Assembly (NCBI GenBank): GCA_027019085.1
Contig: JALUXG010000010.1
Coordinates: 1 to 64,000 of the forward strand
Source of the DNA: Rhodanobacteraceae bacterium
Lineage (GTDB): Bacteria > Pseudomonadota > Gammaproteobacteria > Xanthomonadales > Rhodanobacteraceae
Direction: 5' to 3'
Length of the DNA stretch: 64,000 bases
Positions 26,228 through 34,985 of the stretch are shown in pieces. The translations under genes were made by a program, and so were the position numbers. The notes under the pieces were generated by a model. It saw only the letters and a program-made list of their open reading frames with translations, was not told where the DNA came from and did no database searches. Positions within the stretch are counted from its first letter, which is position 1; each line of letters begins with the position of its first letter.

Positions 26228-26338
26228 CAACCCGCACGCCACTGCTGCGGAGTGGTGCTCACTTGGGGAAAAAGACTGAACCGCCACGGGGTTCGATGAG
26301 GCCCAACGCCAGAGAAGATGGATCGATTCGTCGGGCGA

Positions 26339-26680
26339 TCACGGCAACGCAAGTACAAGACGCAAGCCTTCGTCCACCTGCAACATGGTTTTTGCCGGAA
26401 GGGACTTGAGCCTGGAGGTCAGCAACGAACGATCCAGCGTGATGAGTTGAGAAACGTTGACGACCGACGCTTTCGGCAAGCCCGCCTCGGATTTCACCAA
26501 GCGTACGTTTCCTGGTGCATCAGCCAGGGCCAGGTTCGATGACACAACAGCCACAATCACGGTGGCGATGCGGCTATCGTTGAATGGCTTGGATTGGACA
26601 ACAAGTACCGGCCGTCGGAAACCTGGACCGGATCCTGTAGGCGTCGGTAGTGAAGCCCACCACAACTCACCACGCTTCAT
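26339..26680 (-). CDS. PemK/MazF-family toxin (probable mRNA interferase)
   Basis: A 113-residue protein with the PemK/MazF core: KRGELWWASLPTP at the N-terminus, FRRPVLVVQSKPFND, IATVIVAVVSSNL and VVNVSQLITLDRS. These toxins cleave RNA at short sequences. It overlaps the antitoxin gene by 14 bases. The ATG at 26680 (MKRGEL) is used, with a tandem ATG one codon upstream. It is probably a functional chromosomal toxin-antitoxin module, since both genes are intact. Confidence 0.88.
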   Translation of the reverse strand: MKRGELWWASLPTPTGSGPGFRRPVLVVQSKPFNDSRIATVIVAVVSSNLALADAPGNVRLVKSEAGLPKASVVNVSQLITLDRSLLTSRLKSLPAKTMLQVDEGLRLVLALP

Positions 26681-26903
26681 CATCTACCAATTCGAGTTGT
26701 GCATGCATCACTGCCTGCTCCACGTCCGAATGCTCTTCGGCATAGACCGCGTTCAACTGCTCCGTAACGGCCTTGCCACCGTGTCTTGCTACATACTCTT
26801 GCAAAGCTTCGGTAAACAGCCGACTTCGCGGAATCGACCGCTGCCTGGCCAGACGCTCAGCAGCGTCAAAGACTGGATCCGGGACTGAGATTGCCACTTT
26901 CAT
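26667..26903 (-). CDS. Ribbon-helix-helix antitoxin of the PemK/MazF pair
   Basis: A 78-residue protein beginning MKVAISVPDPVFDAAERLA, a typical RHH beta-strand/helix, followed by RQRSIPRSRLFTEALQEYVARHG. The acidic C-terminal tail (VEQAVMHAQLELVDDEAW) would bind and inhibit the toxin. It overlaps the toxin start, which is the usual coupling. An ATG two codons upstream (26909) is possible. A direct-repeat operator lies just upstream at 26912-26930. Confidence 0.85.
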   Translation of the reverse strand: MKVAISVPDPVFDAAERLARQRSIPRSRLFTEALQEYVARHGGKAVTEQLNAVYAEEHSDVEQAVMHAQLELVDDEAW

Positions 26904-26911
26904 GCCCATAC

Positions 26912-26930
26912 GGTATTACTTTGGTATAAC
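26912..26930 (-). promoter_or_regulatory. Candidate autoregulatory operator of the toxin-antitoxin pair
   Basis: GGTATTAC (26912-26919) and GGTATAAC (26923-26930) are 7/8 identical direct repeats 11 bases apart, about one helical turn, immediately before the antitoxin start. RHH antitoxins commonly bind such tandem half-sites to repress their own promoter. Confidence 0.45.
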
Positions 26931-27194
26931 AGCTGCAACATCAGACCGGTGGCCTGGTAATCCCCTCCGTTCCCATTCCCCGCCCCTATTCCCCGTTATG
27001 GACGCTGAGGGCATGACTGCCCGAACGCGACACCTGTCATGACAAGGGCTCAATCGGTTCGCCGATTGCCTTGACACGCAGCGCCAATGCGAGGAGGGTC
27101 CGGGGCCACTGTCTTCGCGAACCCGCATGTCGTGGCCGAGGCCGGGTGCAGGGTTGCGGAACGAATCCTGTCTTGCTGCTCGCGGGGTATGGCC

Positions 27195-28223
27195 ATGACT
27201 GCACTGTCTCCGGCACGGATCATGGAAACCGGGATGGCATTCTGGCCATCGAAGGTCTTGCTCTCGGCCGTGGAACTGGATCTGTTCTCGGTGCTTGGCG
27301 ACAAGGCGATGGATGGCAGCGCCCTGCAACGGGCCGTGCGGCTGCATGCGCGGGCCAATCCGGATTTCTTCGACGCCCTGGTTGCGCTCGGCTTTCTTGA
27401 TCGCGAAGGCGACGGTGCCGGTGCGTCGTACCGCAATACCGCGGAAACGGCGTTATTCCTCGATCGCAGCAGCCCGCAGTACATGGGCGGCTTCCTGACC
27501 ATGGTCAATGCGCGCCTGTACCGATTCTGGGGCGACCTCACCGAAGCCTTGCGCACCGGCCGGCCGCAGAACGAGATCAAGGCCACCGGAAAATCCATGT
27601 TCGAGGAGCTGTACAGCCAGCCGGAACGTCTGGATCAGTTTCTCAAGGCCATGAGCGGAATTTCAGCCGGCAACTTTCAGGCGCTGGCCGACACGTTCGA
27701 TTTTTCCGGGTACCGCACCGTGTGCGATGCCGGGGGCGCCACCGGACTGCTGTCGACCACCCTGGCCGCCAAGCATCCCCATCTGCACTGCATCAGCGCC
27801 GATCTGCCGGCGGTGCTGCCCATCGCGCAAAGGCACATCGAGGCCTGCGGACTGAGTGACCGGGTAACGGCGCAGGCGCTGGACTTTTTCACCGACCCGC
27901 TGCCCCGCGCCGATGTCATCACCATGGGCATGATTCTCCACGACTGGAGCCTGGAGAAGAAGAAACAGTTGATCCGGGCCGCCTACGATGCCCTGCCCGA
28001 GGGCGGCGCGTTCATCGTCATCGAGAACCTGATCGACGATGCGCGACGCGAAAACGCCTTCGGTCTCATGATGTCGCTCAACATGCTGATCGAGTTCGGG
28101 GATGCCTTCGATTACACCGGCGCCGATTTCTCGCGCTGGTGCGGGGAGGCCGGGTTTGCCTCGACTCGGGTCCTGCCGCTCGGCGGACCGGCCAGCGCGG
28201 CCGTGGCCTTCAAACAGGCTTAG
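27195..28223 (+). CDS. SAM-dependent O-methyltransferase (family 2, acetylserotonin MT-like)
   Basis: A 342-residue protein. An N-terminal winged-helix dimerisation domain (PARIMETGMAFWPSKVLLSAVELDLF) is followed by a class I methyltransferase domain with motif I VCDAGGATGLLSTTLA and the typical MGMILHDWSLEKKKQLI. Related enzymes methylate hydroxyl groups of small aromatic compounds. I chose the ATG at 27195, which has GGGGT 6 bases before it; longer in-frame starts add Cys-rich residues unlike the family. The substrate cannot be inferred, and there are no pathway genes beside it. Confidence 0.85.
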   Translation: MTALSPARIMETGMAFWPSKVLLSAVELDLFSVLGDKAMDGSALQRAVRLHARANPDFFDALVALGFLDREGDGAGASYRNTAETALFLDRSSPQYMGGFLTMVNARLYRFWGDLTEALRTGRPQNEIKATGKSMFEELYSQPERLDQFLKAMSGISAGNFQALADTFDFSGYRTVCDAGGATGLLSTTLAAKHPHLHCISADLPAVLPIAQRHIEACGLSDRVTAQALDFFTDPLPRADVITMGMILHDWSLEKKKQLIRAAYDALPEGGAFIVIENLIDDARRENAFGLMMSLNMLIEFGDAFDYTGADFSRWCGEAGFASTRVLPLGGPASAAVAFKQA

Positions 28224-28256
28224 GCTGGCTGGGCTCATGCGGCAGCTGGGCTTGGC

Positions 28257-28712
28257 TCAGGCGAACTCGACTTCGTACATGTGGTAGTGACAGCGGCGCA
28301 TGCCCAGGCCTTCGTAGGTCTGCTGGGCACGGCGGTTTTCGTGTTCGACGTACAGGCGCAGGCCGACCGCGCCGGCTTCGCGCGCACGCTGCTCGACCGC
28401 GGCGTACAGGGCGCGGAAGACCCCGCTGCGCCGCGCTTTGGGGGCCACGTACACGCTCTGGATCCAGAAGAAGTCGCCGTTGCGCCAGTCGCTCCATTCG
28501 TAGGTGACCAGCAGGCTGCCCACCGCGCGCCCATCGCGTTCGGCGATCAGATAGAAGCCGCGCTGCGGCTCGTCCAATACAGCGCGTACGCCGGCGGCGA
28601 GCACCGCGCGGTCCAGCGCCTTGTCCTCAGTTTCGATGGCCATGGCGGCATTCCACGCCACCAGGTCATCGAGATCCTCGTGGCTCGCGGGTCGGATGCG
28701 TGGTGCGCTCAC
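28257..28712 (-). CDS. GNAT family N-acetyltransferase
   Basis: A 151-residue protein. The acetyl-CoA-binding motif A is visible as IQSVYVAPKARRSGVFRALY, with LRLYVEHENRRAQQTYEGLGM near the C-terminus, the usual GNAT layout. The substrate is unknown. It is convergent with the O-methyltransferase (33 bases apart) and upstream of nothing obvious. It could share a transcript with phhA, whose stop lies 75 bases before its start. Confidence 0.85.
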   Translation of the reverse strand: MSAPRIRPASHEDLDDLVAWNAAMAIETEDKALDRAVLAAGVRAVLDEPQRGFYLIAERDGRAVGSLLVTYEWSDWRNGDFFWIQSVYVAPKARRSGVFRALYAAVEQRAREAGAVGLRLYVEHENRRAQQTYEGLGMRRCHYHMYEVEFA

Positions 28713-28787
28713 GGCAGGTTCTCGCTCGGTCGGGGAGCGGACAGCCTAGTACGCCCCGCGCACGAGGAAAACCTGCGGCCGATGCCC

Positions 28788-29675
28788 TCAGGCGTCGGCG
28801 TCGGTGGCAAAGCCCTCGCGGGTGCCGCGGTGGAACACCTTGTCGGTCTCCAGCACGTCGCGCGCACGGATGTCGTCCATGGCCTTCACCTGGCGGTAGA
28901 TCGGCGTGAAGTCCGGACGCGTGGCCTCGAACAGCTGCTCGAAGTCGTCGATCACGAAGTAGGTCTGCTGGTAGGTGTCGATGCGGTAGCGCGTGCGCAT
29001 GATGCGCTCGAGGTCGAAGCCGATCCGGTTGGGGGCGTCCGATTCCAGGCAGTAGATCGACTCGCCCTTGGAACTGACGATGCCGGCGCCGTAGATGCGC
29101 AGGCCCTCGGGCGTGGCGATCAGGCCGAACTCGACGGTGTACCAGTACAAGCGCGTGAGGTTGAGCAGGGCGTGTTCACCGATACCGTGGGCCTTGAGCG
29201 CGCCGCGGCCGTAGGCCTGCATGTAATCGGCGAACACCGGGTTCATCAGCAGCGGCACGTGGCCGAACAGGTCGTGGAACAGGTCCGGTTCGGAGATGTA
29301 GTCGATCTGCTCGGGCTTGCGGATCCACCAGGTCACCGGGAAGCGGCGGTTGGCCAGGTGCTCGAAGAAGGTGTACTCGGGCAGAAGGCCTTCCACGCCG
29401 ACCAGCTCCCAGCCGGTGGCCGCGCGCAGGATGGGGTTGAGTTCGTCGAAGCGTGGAATGGCGTCCGCGCTCATCTTCAATGTGTTCTGGCTTTCCAGAA
29501 ACTCGCGGCAGGCACGGCCGGGAAGGATCGCGCGCTGCCGCTCGAACAGCTCGCCCCACACGTGATGGTCCACGGCGCTGTAGTCCTGCCACGGCTGCTC
29601 GACCACACCGGTGGCATAGACCGGTATGGTCCCGCGGTCGGTCTGCTGGTGTTCGACCCTTTGTGGCGTGTTCAT
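28788..29675 (-). CDS. phhA: Phenylalanine 4-monooxygenase
   Basis: Pterin- and iron-dependent hydroxylation of phenylalanine to tyrosine. The 295-residue bacterial form has the iron ligands in LFHDLFGHVPLL (two His) and the Glu in YWYTVEFGLIATPEG. I used the ATG at 29675 (MNTPQRVEHQQT); an earlier frame start adds 19 unlikely residues. It is divergent from an Lrp-type regulator across a 132-base AT-rich gap, which suggests amino-acid-responsive control. No phhB (pterin dehydratase) is in the window. Confidence 0.93.
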   Translation of the reverse strand: MNTPQRVEHQQTDRGTIPVYATGVVEQPWQDYSAVDHHVWGELFERQRAILPGRACREFLESQNTLKMSADAIPRFDELNPILRAATGWELVGVEGLLPEYTFFEHLANRRFPVTWWIRKPEQIDYISEPDLFHDLFGHVPLLMNPVFADYMQAYGRGALKAHGIGEHALLNLTRLYWYTVEFGLIATPEGLRIYGAGIVSSKGESIYCLESDAPNRIGFDLERIMRTRYRIDTYQQTYFVIDDFEQLFEATRPDFTPIYRQVKAMDDIRARDVLETDKVFHRGTREGFATDADA

Positions 29676-29759
29676 GGCCCGGCCCTCGCATGCATGGCTT
29701 CGTGCTACCAGCATAGACAACGCGGTGCACAAGATGGTTGCGATCTTGTTCCATTTGGC

Positions 29760-29787
29760 TGCATATTGGCAATAATATTGTGCATAT
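29760..29787. promoter_or_regulatory. Candidate operator between phhA and the Lrp-type gene
   Basis: TGCATAT occurs at 29760-29766 and again at 29781-29787, exactly 21 bases (two helical turns) apart, flanking the near-palindrome CAATAATATTG. The position between two divergent genes suits binding by the adjacent Lrp/AsnC protein. Confidence 0.4.
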
Positions 29788-29807
29788 CAATCTAATTGTC
29801 GAAGATC

Positions 29808-30296
29808 ATGCAGATTCCACGAATCGACCGCACGGACCGCCGCATTCTCGACGTGCTCCAGCACCAGGGGCGCATCACCAATGCCGAACTTGCCGAGCGG
29901 GTGCAATTGTCGGCCTCGGCCTGCCTGCGGCGGGTGCAGCGGCTGGAGGAGGCCGGCGTGATTGCCGGCTACGCCGCACGCATCGAGCCGCAGGCGGTCG
30001 GGCTGGGCCTGCAGGCCTTCGTGCGGGTGCAGCTCAAGCAGCACGATGGCGCGACCATCGAACGCTTTGTCCGGCTGGTCAACGACTGGGACGAGGTGGC
30101 CGCATGCCATGCCCTGACCGGCGACATGGATTACCTGCTGCATATCCATGTCGAGGACCTGGATCACTTCTCGCGGTTCCTGCTCGACCAGTTGCTCAAT
30201 ACGGCCGGCGTGGCCGACGTCAATTCCAGTTTCGTGCTGCGTACCGTCAAGCAAGCAGCGGCCCTGCCGCTGGGACGGCGCGACGCGTCGGCATGA
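29808..30296 (+). CDS. Lrp/AsnC family transcriptional regulator
   Basis: A 162-residue protein. The N-terminal winged HTH (IDRTDRRILDVLQHQGRITNAELAERVQLSAS, residues about 5-36) and the C-terminal RAM/AsnC ligand-binding domain (CHALTGDMDYLLHIHVEDLDHF) are both plain. Given its divergence from phhA it probably responds to phenylalanine or tyrosine and regulates phhA and itself. That link is inferred from position. The ATG at 29808 is taken; a TTG 4 codons upstream is in frame. Confidence 0.9.
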   Translation: MQIPRIDRTDRRILDVLQHQGRITNAELAERVQLSASACLRRVQRLEEAGVIAGYAARIEPQAVGLGLQAFVRVQLKQHDGATIERFVRLVNDWDEVAACHALTGDMDYLLHIHVEDLDHFSRFLLDQLLNTAGVADVNSSFVLRTVKQAAALPLGRRDASA

Positions 30297-30341
30297 GCCG
30301 GTGGATGTTTGCGTATCGCCTCGCGTATCCTTTCAGGATCG

Positions 30342-31154
30342 ATGGATACCCCGTACCGGCCCCTGGACACGATGCGCGACCCCTGGCGCACCCTGCGTTA
30401 CCTGTATCGCGTGCCGCTGCTGCTGCTGCATGTACTGCTGGCCATCATGCTTGCGCTGCTCGTGTTCACCTGGCGACGCGAGGCCGTCGCGCGCCACGGT
30501 CGTGAACCGGTTTCCCATCGCCTGATCCGCTGGTGGTCGCGGCTCCTGCTGCGCATCTTCGGTTTTCGCGTGCAACGCTACGGTACGCCCCTGCCCGATC
30601 CGGTGCTTTTCGTGTGCAACCATTCCTCGTGGCTGGACATCGTGCTGATCCACAGCCAGCGCGCGGCCTGTTTCGTGGCCAAGGCCGAGATCGCCCGCTG
30701 GCCCCTGGTCGGCTGGTTGGCGGCCTGCGGCGGCACCATTTTCCATCGCCGAGGGAGCAACCATTCGCTGTCCCTGGTGATGAAGGAGATGACCCGCCGT
30801 CTGCGCAAGGGCCGGTCGGTGGCGGTATTCCCGGAAGGGGGCACCAATGACGGGCATACCCTGAAGGTTTTCCACGCGCGCATCTTCCAGGCGGCGCTGG
30901 ATGCGGATGTCGCGGTGCAGCCGGCCGCGCTGCGTTTCAGCCGCGAAGGCGTGCGCTGTTACGACGCGGGCTTCCTGCCTGAAGAAAGCTTTCTGGCCTG
31001 CTTCGTGCGCTTGCTGGGTGCACCGCCCCTGGACGTGGAGGTGCATTTCCTGCCCACCGTGCCGCGTTCGGATGCCGGACGCCGCCGCATGGCGGATGCC
31101 GCGCGCCAGTCCATTGCCGACGTCCTCGATGCCCCGAGCGGAGCGCAATCTTGA
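30342..31154 (+). CDS. Lysophospholipid acyltransferase (PlsC-type 1-acylglycerol-3-phosphate acyltransferase)
   Basis: A 270-residue membrane-associated protein with an N-terminal hydrophobic helix (about 23-43). The acyltransferase motif I NHSSWLD and motif III FPEGGTNDG are in the right order and spacing. Such enzymes place an acyl chain on lysophosphatidate or on ornithine lipids and other acceptors. AGGATCG precedes the ATG at 30342. The stop overlaps the next gene's TTG start (TTGA), so an acyltransferase-hydrolase operon is likely. Confidence 0.85.
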   Translation: MDTPYRPLDTMRDPWRTLRYLYRVPLLLLHVLLAIMLALLVFTWRREAVARHGREPVSHRLIRWWSRLLLRIFGFRVQRYGTPLPDPVLFVCNHSSWLDIVLIHSQRAACFVAKAEIARWPLVGWLAACGGTIFHRRGSNHSLSLVMKEMTRRLRKGRSVAVFPEGGTNDGHTLKVFHARIFQAALDADVAVQPAALRFSREGVRCYDAGFLPEESFLACFVRLLGAPPLDVEVHFLPTVPRSDAGRRRMADAARQSIADVLDAPSGAQS

Positions 31155-32170
31155 GTCTGCCGCGCGGTTCCGATTTCACCCCACCCGCCCTGCTGCGCAA
31201 CGCGCACGTGCAGACCATGCTGTCTTCCAGCAGCCTGCGCCGGCTGTTTCTGCGCAAGCGCATGGCCTTGGTGCGCAAGACTGCCGAACCGGTACATTTC
31301 ACCCTGACCGACGGTGTGCGTCTGGAAGGTGCAGTAACCCGGCAAAGGGTCCGCGAGATGCCGCGCGGTCTGGCCGTGGTCTACCACGGCTGGGAAGGCA
31401 GCATCGATTCTTCCTATGTCCTGCAGACCGGGGCCAGCCTGCTGGAAGCGGGTTGGGACGTGTTCCGGCTCAATTTTCGCGACCACGGCGATACGCATCA
31501 TCTCAATGCCGGACTGTTCCATTCCTGCCTGATCGACGAGGTGGTCGAAGCGACCACCGAGGCTGTGGCACGTCTGCGCCCCGGCCAGGCACCGGTCGCG
31601 CTGGCCGGATTTTCCCTGGGTGGCAATTTCGCCCTGCGGGTTGCGTTGCGCGCACCACGCATCGGTCTGCCGCTGGCCTGCACCGTGGCGGTGTGCCCCG
31701 TGATCGACCCGCACGCGGGTCTGCACGCCCTGGAAACCGCACCGTGGATCTACGAATGGTATTTCATGCACAAGTGGCGCGGATCGCTCAAGCGCAAGCA
31801 ACGACTGTTTCCTGCCCATGATTATTTTGGGCGCGAAGACCTGGGGCAGGGCCTGCGCGGAATGACCCGCAGCCTGGTCGAGCGGCACACCGATTTCGGC
31901 ACGCTCGATGCCTATCTGGACGGCTATGCGGTGAGCGGCGCGCGACTTTCCGCACTGGCCGTGCCGACTACCATCCTCACTTCCGAAGACGATCCGGTCA
32001 TTCCTGTACGTGAATTTCGTGAGCTGGATCTGCCCGATTGCGTCGAGCTCGATATCGCGCCCCGCGGCGGCCATTGCAGCTTCATCGACAACTGGTGGCT
32101 ACGCAGCTTTACCGACGACTACATCACCGCACGCTTCAATGCCGCGGTCGAACCTCGTGCCGGCAACTGA
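31151..32170 (+). CDS. YheT-family alpha/beta hydrolase
   Basis: A 339-residue protein. YheT signatures: FTPPALLRNAHVQTML near the N-terminus, an oxyanion-hole HGWEGSIDS, the nucleophile elbow GFSLGGNFALR, then SEDDPVIPV (acid) and GGHCSFID (catalytic His). The reading frame starts with TTG at 31151 inside the preceding stop (TTGA overlap). The substrate is unknown; the E. coli relative is an uncharacterised esterase-like protein. Confidence 0.85.
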   Translation: MSLPRGSDFTPPALLRNAHVQTMLSSSSLRRLFLRKRMALVRKTAEPVHFTLTDGVRLEGAVTRQRVREMPRGLAVVYHGWEGSIDSSYVLQTGASLLEAGWDVFRLNFRDHGDTHHLNAGLFHSCLIDEVVEATTEAVARLRPGQAPVALAGFSLGGNFALRVALRAPRIGLPLACTVAVCPVIDPHAGLHALETAPWIYEWYFMHKWRGSLKRKQRLFPAHDYFGREDLGQGLRGMTRSLVERHTDFGTLDAYLDGYAVSGARLSALAVPTTILTSEDDPVIPVREFRELDLPDCVELDIAPRGGHCSFIDNWWLRSFTDDYITARFNAAVEPRAGN

Positions 32171-32212
32171 TGGTGTAATCTGTACGACCGACCGTCCCGG
32201 AGGAAGCCTCCG

Positions 32213-33310
32213 ATGCGCTACGTGTCCGTCCTGATGCTGTGCATGCTCGCCGCCCCTGTCCTTGCGGCACCGCCCATCCAGCGCCTGACGATGCCGCCCG
32301 GCTTCCATGTCTCGATCTTCAGCGACCAGGTGCCTTCTGCACGGGAAATGGCGCTGGGCGATGACGGCACGATCTATGTCGGCTCGATGGGCGCAGGCAA
32401 GGTCTATGCCCTGGCCGACCGCAACCATGACGGGCGTGCCGAGCGCGTGCGGGTCATCGCCGACGGACTGCGCATGCCCGTCGGCGTGGCCTTCAAGGAC
32501 GGCAACCTGTACGTTTCGGCCGTCAGTCGTATCCTCGAACTGCCGGATATCGGCAAGCATCTCGATGCTCCACCACACCCGCGCGTGGTGGTCGACGACC
32601 TGCCCACCGACCGCCACCACGGCTGGAAATTCATCGCTTTCGGCCCGGATGGCAAGCTTTACGTGCCGATCGGTGCGCCCTGCAACATCTGCGACCCACC
32701 GTTGCCGTATGCCGCCCTGTGGCGCATGAACCCCGACGGCAGCGACCGCCAGCTGGTCGCTCGCGGGATCCGCAACAGCGTGGGTTTTGCCTGGCAGCCG
32801 GGCAGCGGCAAGCTGTGGTTCACCGACAACGGCCGCGACTGGATGGGCGATGACCAGCCCAGCGACGAGCTGAACCGCATCGACCGCATCGGCGAGCATT
32901 TCGGCTACCCCTACTGCCATCAGGGCGACCTGCCCGATCCCGAATTCGGCAAGGGGCATCCTTGCCACGACTACACACCCCCCGCACTGAAACTGGGCGC
33001 GCACGTCGCGCCACTGGGCATGCGCTTCTACACCGGGAAGATGTTCCCCAGGGCATACCACGGCGCCATCCTGGTCGCCGAACACGGCTCGTGGAACCGC
33101 TCCACCAAGAGTGGCTATCGCGTGATGGTGGTGGCCGTGAAAGGGAATCGCGTCGTTCGCCAGTGGCCCTTGCTGGATGGCTTCGAAAAAAACCAGAAGG
33201 CCTGGGGGCGGCCCGCCGATGTGCTGGTGCTGCCCGACGGCAGCGTGCTGGTCAGCGATGATCTGGCCGGTGCGATTTACCGCATCACCTGGCGCAAACC
33301 GCAAGCTTGA
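32213..33310 (+). CDS. Periplasmic PQQ-type sugar/sorbosone dehydrogenase-like beta-propeller
   Basis: A 365-residue exported protein: signal peptide about 1-18 (LMLCMLAAPVLAAP), then a six-bladed propeller of the soluble glucose/L-sorbosone dehydrogenase family (GDDGTIYVGSMGAGKVYAL, HHGWKFIAFGPDGKLYVPIGAPCNICD, IRNSVGFAWQPGSGKLWFTDNG). Family members are PQQ-dependent oxidoreductases, but many are uncharacterised. The paired Cys residues near NICD suggest a disulfide. No PQQ synthesis gene is present here. Confidence 0.82.
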   Translation: MRYVSVLMLCMLAAPVLAAPPIQRLTMPPGFHVSIFSDQVPSAREMALGDDGTIYVGSMGAGKVYALADRNHDGRAERVRVIADGLRMPVGVAFKDGNLYVSAVSRILELPDIGKHLDAPPHPRVVVDDLPTDRHHGWKFIAFGPDGKLYVPIGAPCNICDPPLPYAALWRMNPDGSDRQLVARGIRNSVGFAWQPGSGKLWFTDNGRDWMGDDQPSDELNRIDRIGEHFGYPYCHQGDLPDPEFGKGHPCHDYTPPALKLGAHVAPLGMRFYTGKMFPRAYHGAILVAEHGSWNRSTKSGYRVMVVAVKGNRVVRQWPLLDGFEKNQKAWGRPADVLVLPDGSVLVSDDLAGAIYRITWRKPQA

Positions 33311-33341
33311 GCGGATACGCCAAGAGACCCAAGGAGAGCTC

Positions 33342-33968
33342 ATGAAGCTTCGCAGTGACAGTTTCGATGATGGCAGCCCGATCCCCCCTGAATATGCCTT
33401 TTGCAAGCGCGACGCACCGGTGGCCCTGTCGGGCAACCGCAACCCGCACCTGGCCTGGTCCGACGTCCCTGCCGGCACGCGTTCGCTTGCCCTGATCTGC
33501 ATCGATCCGGATGTGCCGAGCAAGCCCGACGACGTCAACCAGGATGGGCGTGAGATCCCGGCCAACCTGCCGCGCGTGGAATTCGTGCACTGGCTGATGG
33601 CCGACATGCCAGCCGACTGCCGCGAACTGGCAGCCGGCAGCTGCAGCCAGGGCATCACGCCGCATGGCAAGTCCAGCCCCCCAGGCCCGACGGGCGCTGT
33701 CCAGGGGCGCAACGACTACACCAGCTGGTTCGAGGGCGACCCCGACATGAGCGGGCTTTACCTCGGCTACGATGGGCCGTGCCCGCCCTGGAACGACAGC
33801 CTCCTGCATCACTACCACTTGCGCCTGGTGGCCCTGGATGTTCCCTCGCTCGGACTGGATCAGGGTTTCGATCTCGCCGCGCTGCGAAGTGCCATGAAAG
33901 GGCACGTGCTGGCCGAGGCCGGCTGGATGGGCACCTACACCCTCAACCCGCGGTTGCTGGAGGACTGA
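33342..33968 (+). CDS. YbhB/YbcL-type PEBP family protein
   Basis: A 208-residue protein of the phosphatidylethanolamine-binding/Raf-kinase-inhibitor-like family. The core DPDVPSKPD, VHWLMADMP and the ligand-pocket segment GPCPPWNDSLLHHYHLRLVALD are all visible. AAGGAG (33331-33336) precedes the ATG at 33342. It probably shares a transcript with the dehydrogenase-like gene 31 bases upstream. The function in bacteria is not established. Confidence 0.88.
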   Translation: MKLRSDSFDDGSPIPPEYAFCKRDAPVALSGNRNPHLAWSDVPAGTRSLALICIDPDVPSKPDDVNQDGREIPANLPRVEFVHWLMADMPADCRELAAGSCSQGITPHGKSSPPGPTGAVQGRNDYTSWFEGDPDMSGLYLGYDGPCPPWNDSLLHHYHLRLVALDVPSLGLDQGFDLAALRSAMKGHVLAEAGWMGTYTLNPRLLED

Positions 33969-33995
33969 TTCCGCAGCCTCACGCCGTCGGCATGC

Positions 33996-34790
33996 TCAGC
34001 TGCCGATCGGCAGCCACAGCAGCAGCGCCACGCCGAGCGCGATGCGGTAGATCGCGAACGGCGTGAAGCGGTTCGTACGGATATAGCCAAGCAGCCACTT
34101 CACGGCAATGAAGGCGACGATCGCCGAGACCACGAAACCCACACCCAGCGCACTCCAGTCGGTGTGCACGGCGGCGCCATCGCGCCATACCTTGAGCAGT
34201 TCGTAACCGGTCGCCGCATACATGGTCGGGATGCCGACCAGGAACGCGAACTCGGTGGCCGATTCACGGTTGCTGGTGCCAAACAGCATGGCCGCGAAGA
34301 TGGTCGACGCCGAACGCGAGGTGCCGGGGAAGATGCCGGCCACCATCTGCGCGATGCCGACCAGAATGGCCACCCGCCAGGTGATCTCGCGGGTGTCCGG
34401 CTTGCGCGCGGCCACCTGTTCGGCGGCCAGCATCCACACCCCGCCGATAATCAGCGCCCAGGCAATCGGCGTCACCGTTTCGGGCAACTTGAAGCCGAAC
34501 TTCACCGCCACCAGTCCGATCACCGCCGTGATCAGGAAGGCCACGGTCAGTTTGAGGAGGTAATCACGGTTGGCCCGGTCGTGCCACTTCGTCAGCAGCT
34601 GCCAGATGCGGCGCCAGTAGATCAACGTGACCGCCAGGATGGCACCGGCCTGGATGCCGATGTTGAACAGGTCCGAACGCGCGCCCAGCCAGCGCTCGGC
34701 AATCAGCAGATGGCCGGTGGAGGAGATGGGCAGGAATTCGGTAATGCCCTCGATGATGCCGAGAAGGATGACGCGCAGCAGGTCGTGCAT
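33996..34790 (-). CDS. uppP: Undecaprenyl-diphosphatase (BacA/UppP)
   Basis: Integral membrane phosphatase that recycles undecaprenyl pyrophosphate for cell-wall synthesis and confers bacitracin tolerance. The 264-residue protein has the two family signatures GIIEGITEFLPISSTGHLLI (residues about 11-30) and PGTSRSASTIFAAML, with about 7-8 membrane helices. It is divergent from torF and convergent with the PEBP gene. Confidence 0.95.
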   Translation of the reverse strand: MHDLLRVILLGIIEGITEFLPISSTGHLLIAERWLGARSDLFNIGIQAGAILAVTLIYWRRIWQLLTKWHDRANRDYLLKLTVAFLITAVIGLVAVKFGFKLPETVTPIAWALIIGGVWMLAAEQVAARKPDTREITWRVAILVGIAQMVAGIFPGTSRSASTIFAAMLFGTSNRESATEFAFLVGIPTMYAATGYELLKVWRDGAAVHTDWSALGVGFVVSAIVAFIAVKWLLGYIRTNRFTPFAIYRIALGVALLLWLPIGS

Positions 34791-34872
34791 GGTGGTTCCG
34801 CGAATGGCCAGGCGTAGCGGGCAAGTGTAGCCGTGGTTTCCGTGGAAGGGTCACTACGGCGGCCATTCAAAT

Positions 34873-34922
34873 TGCACCATAATGGTTCTTTCTTGCAACC
34901 GTTTTTGCACCACAATTGCTTA
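34873..34922 (+). promoter_or_regulatory. Two NtrC-like binding sites upstream of torF-glnK-amtB
   Basis: TGCACCATAATGGTTCT (34873-34889) and TGCACCACAATTGCTTA (34906-34922) resemble the NtrC dyad TGCACC-N5-GGTGCA. The left half-site is perfect in both. Their starts are 33 bases apart, three helical turns, which favours cooperative dimer binding. They lie about 98 and 131 bases upstream of the predicted sigma-54 start. TATAAT at 34921-34926 abuts the second site and may be part of an alternative sigma-70 promoter. Confidence 0.65.
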
Positions 34923-34985
34923 TAATCCCTTCCCTATTTCTCCAGAATATGTATAACTCGTTAAATTAATTGCATATTTATGCAT

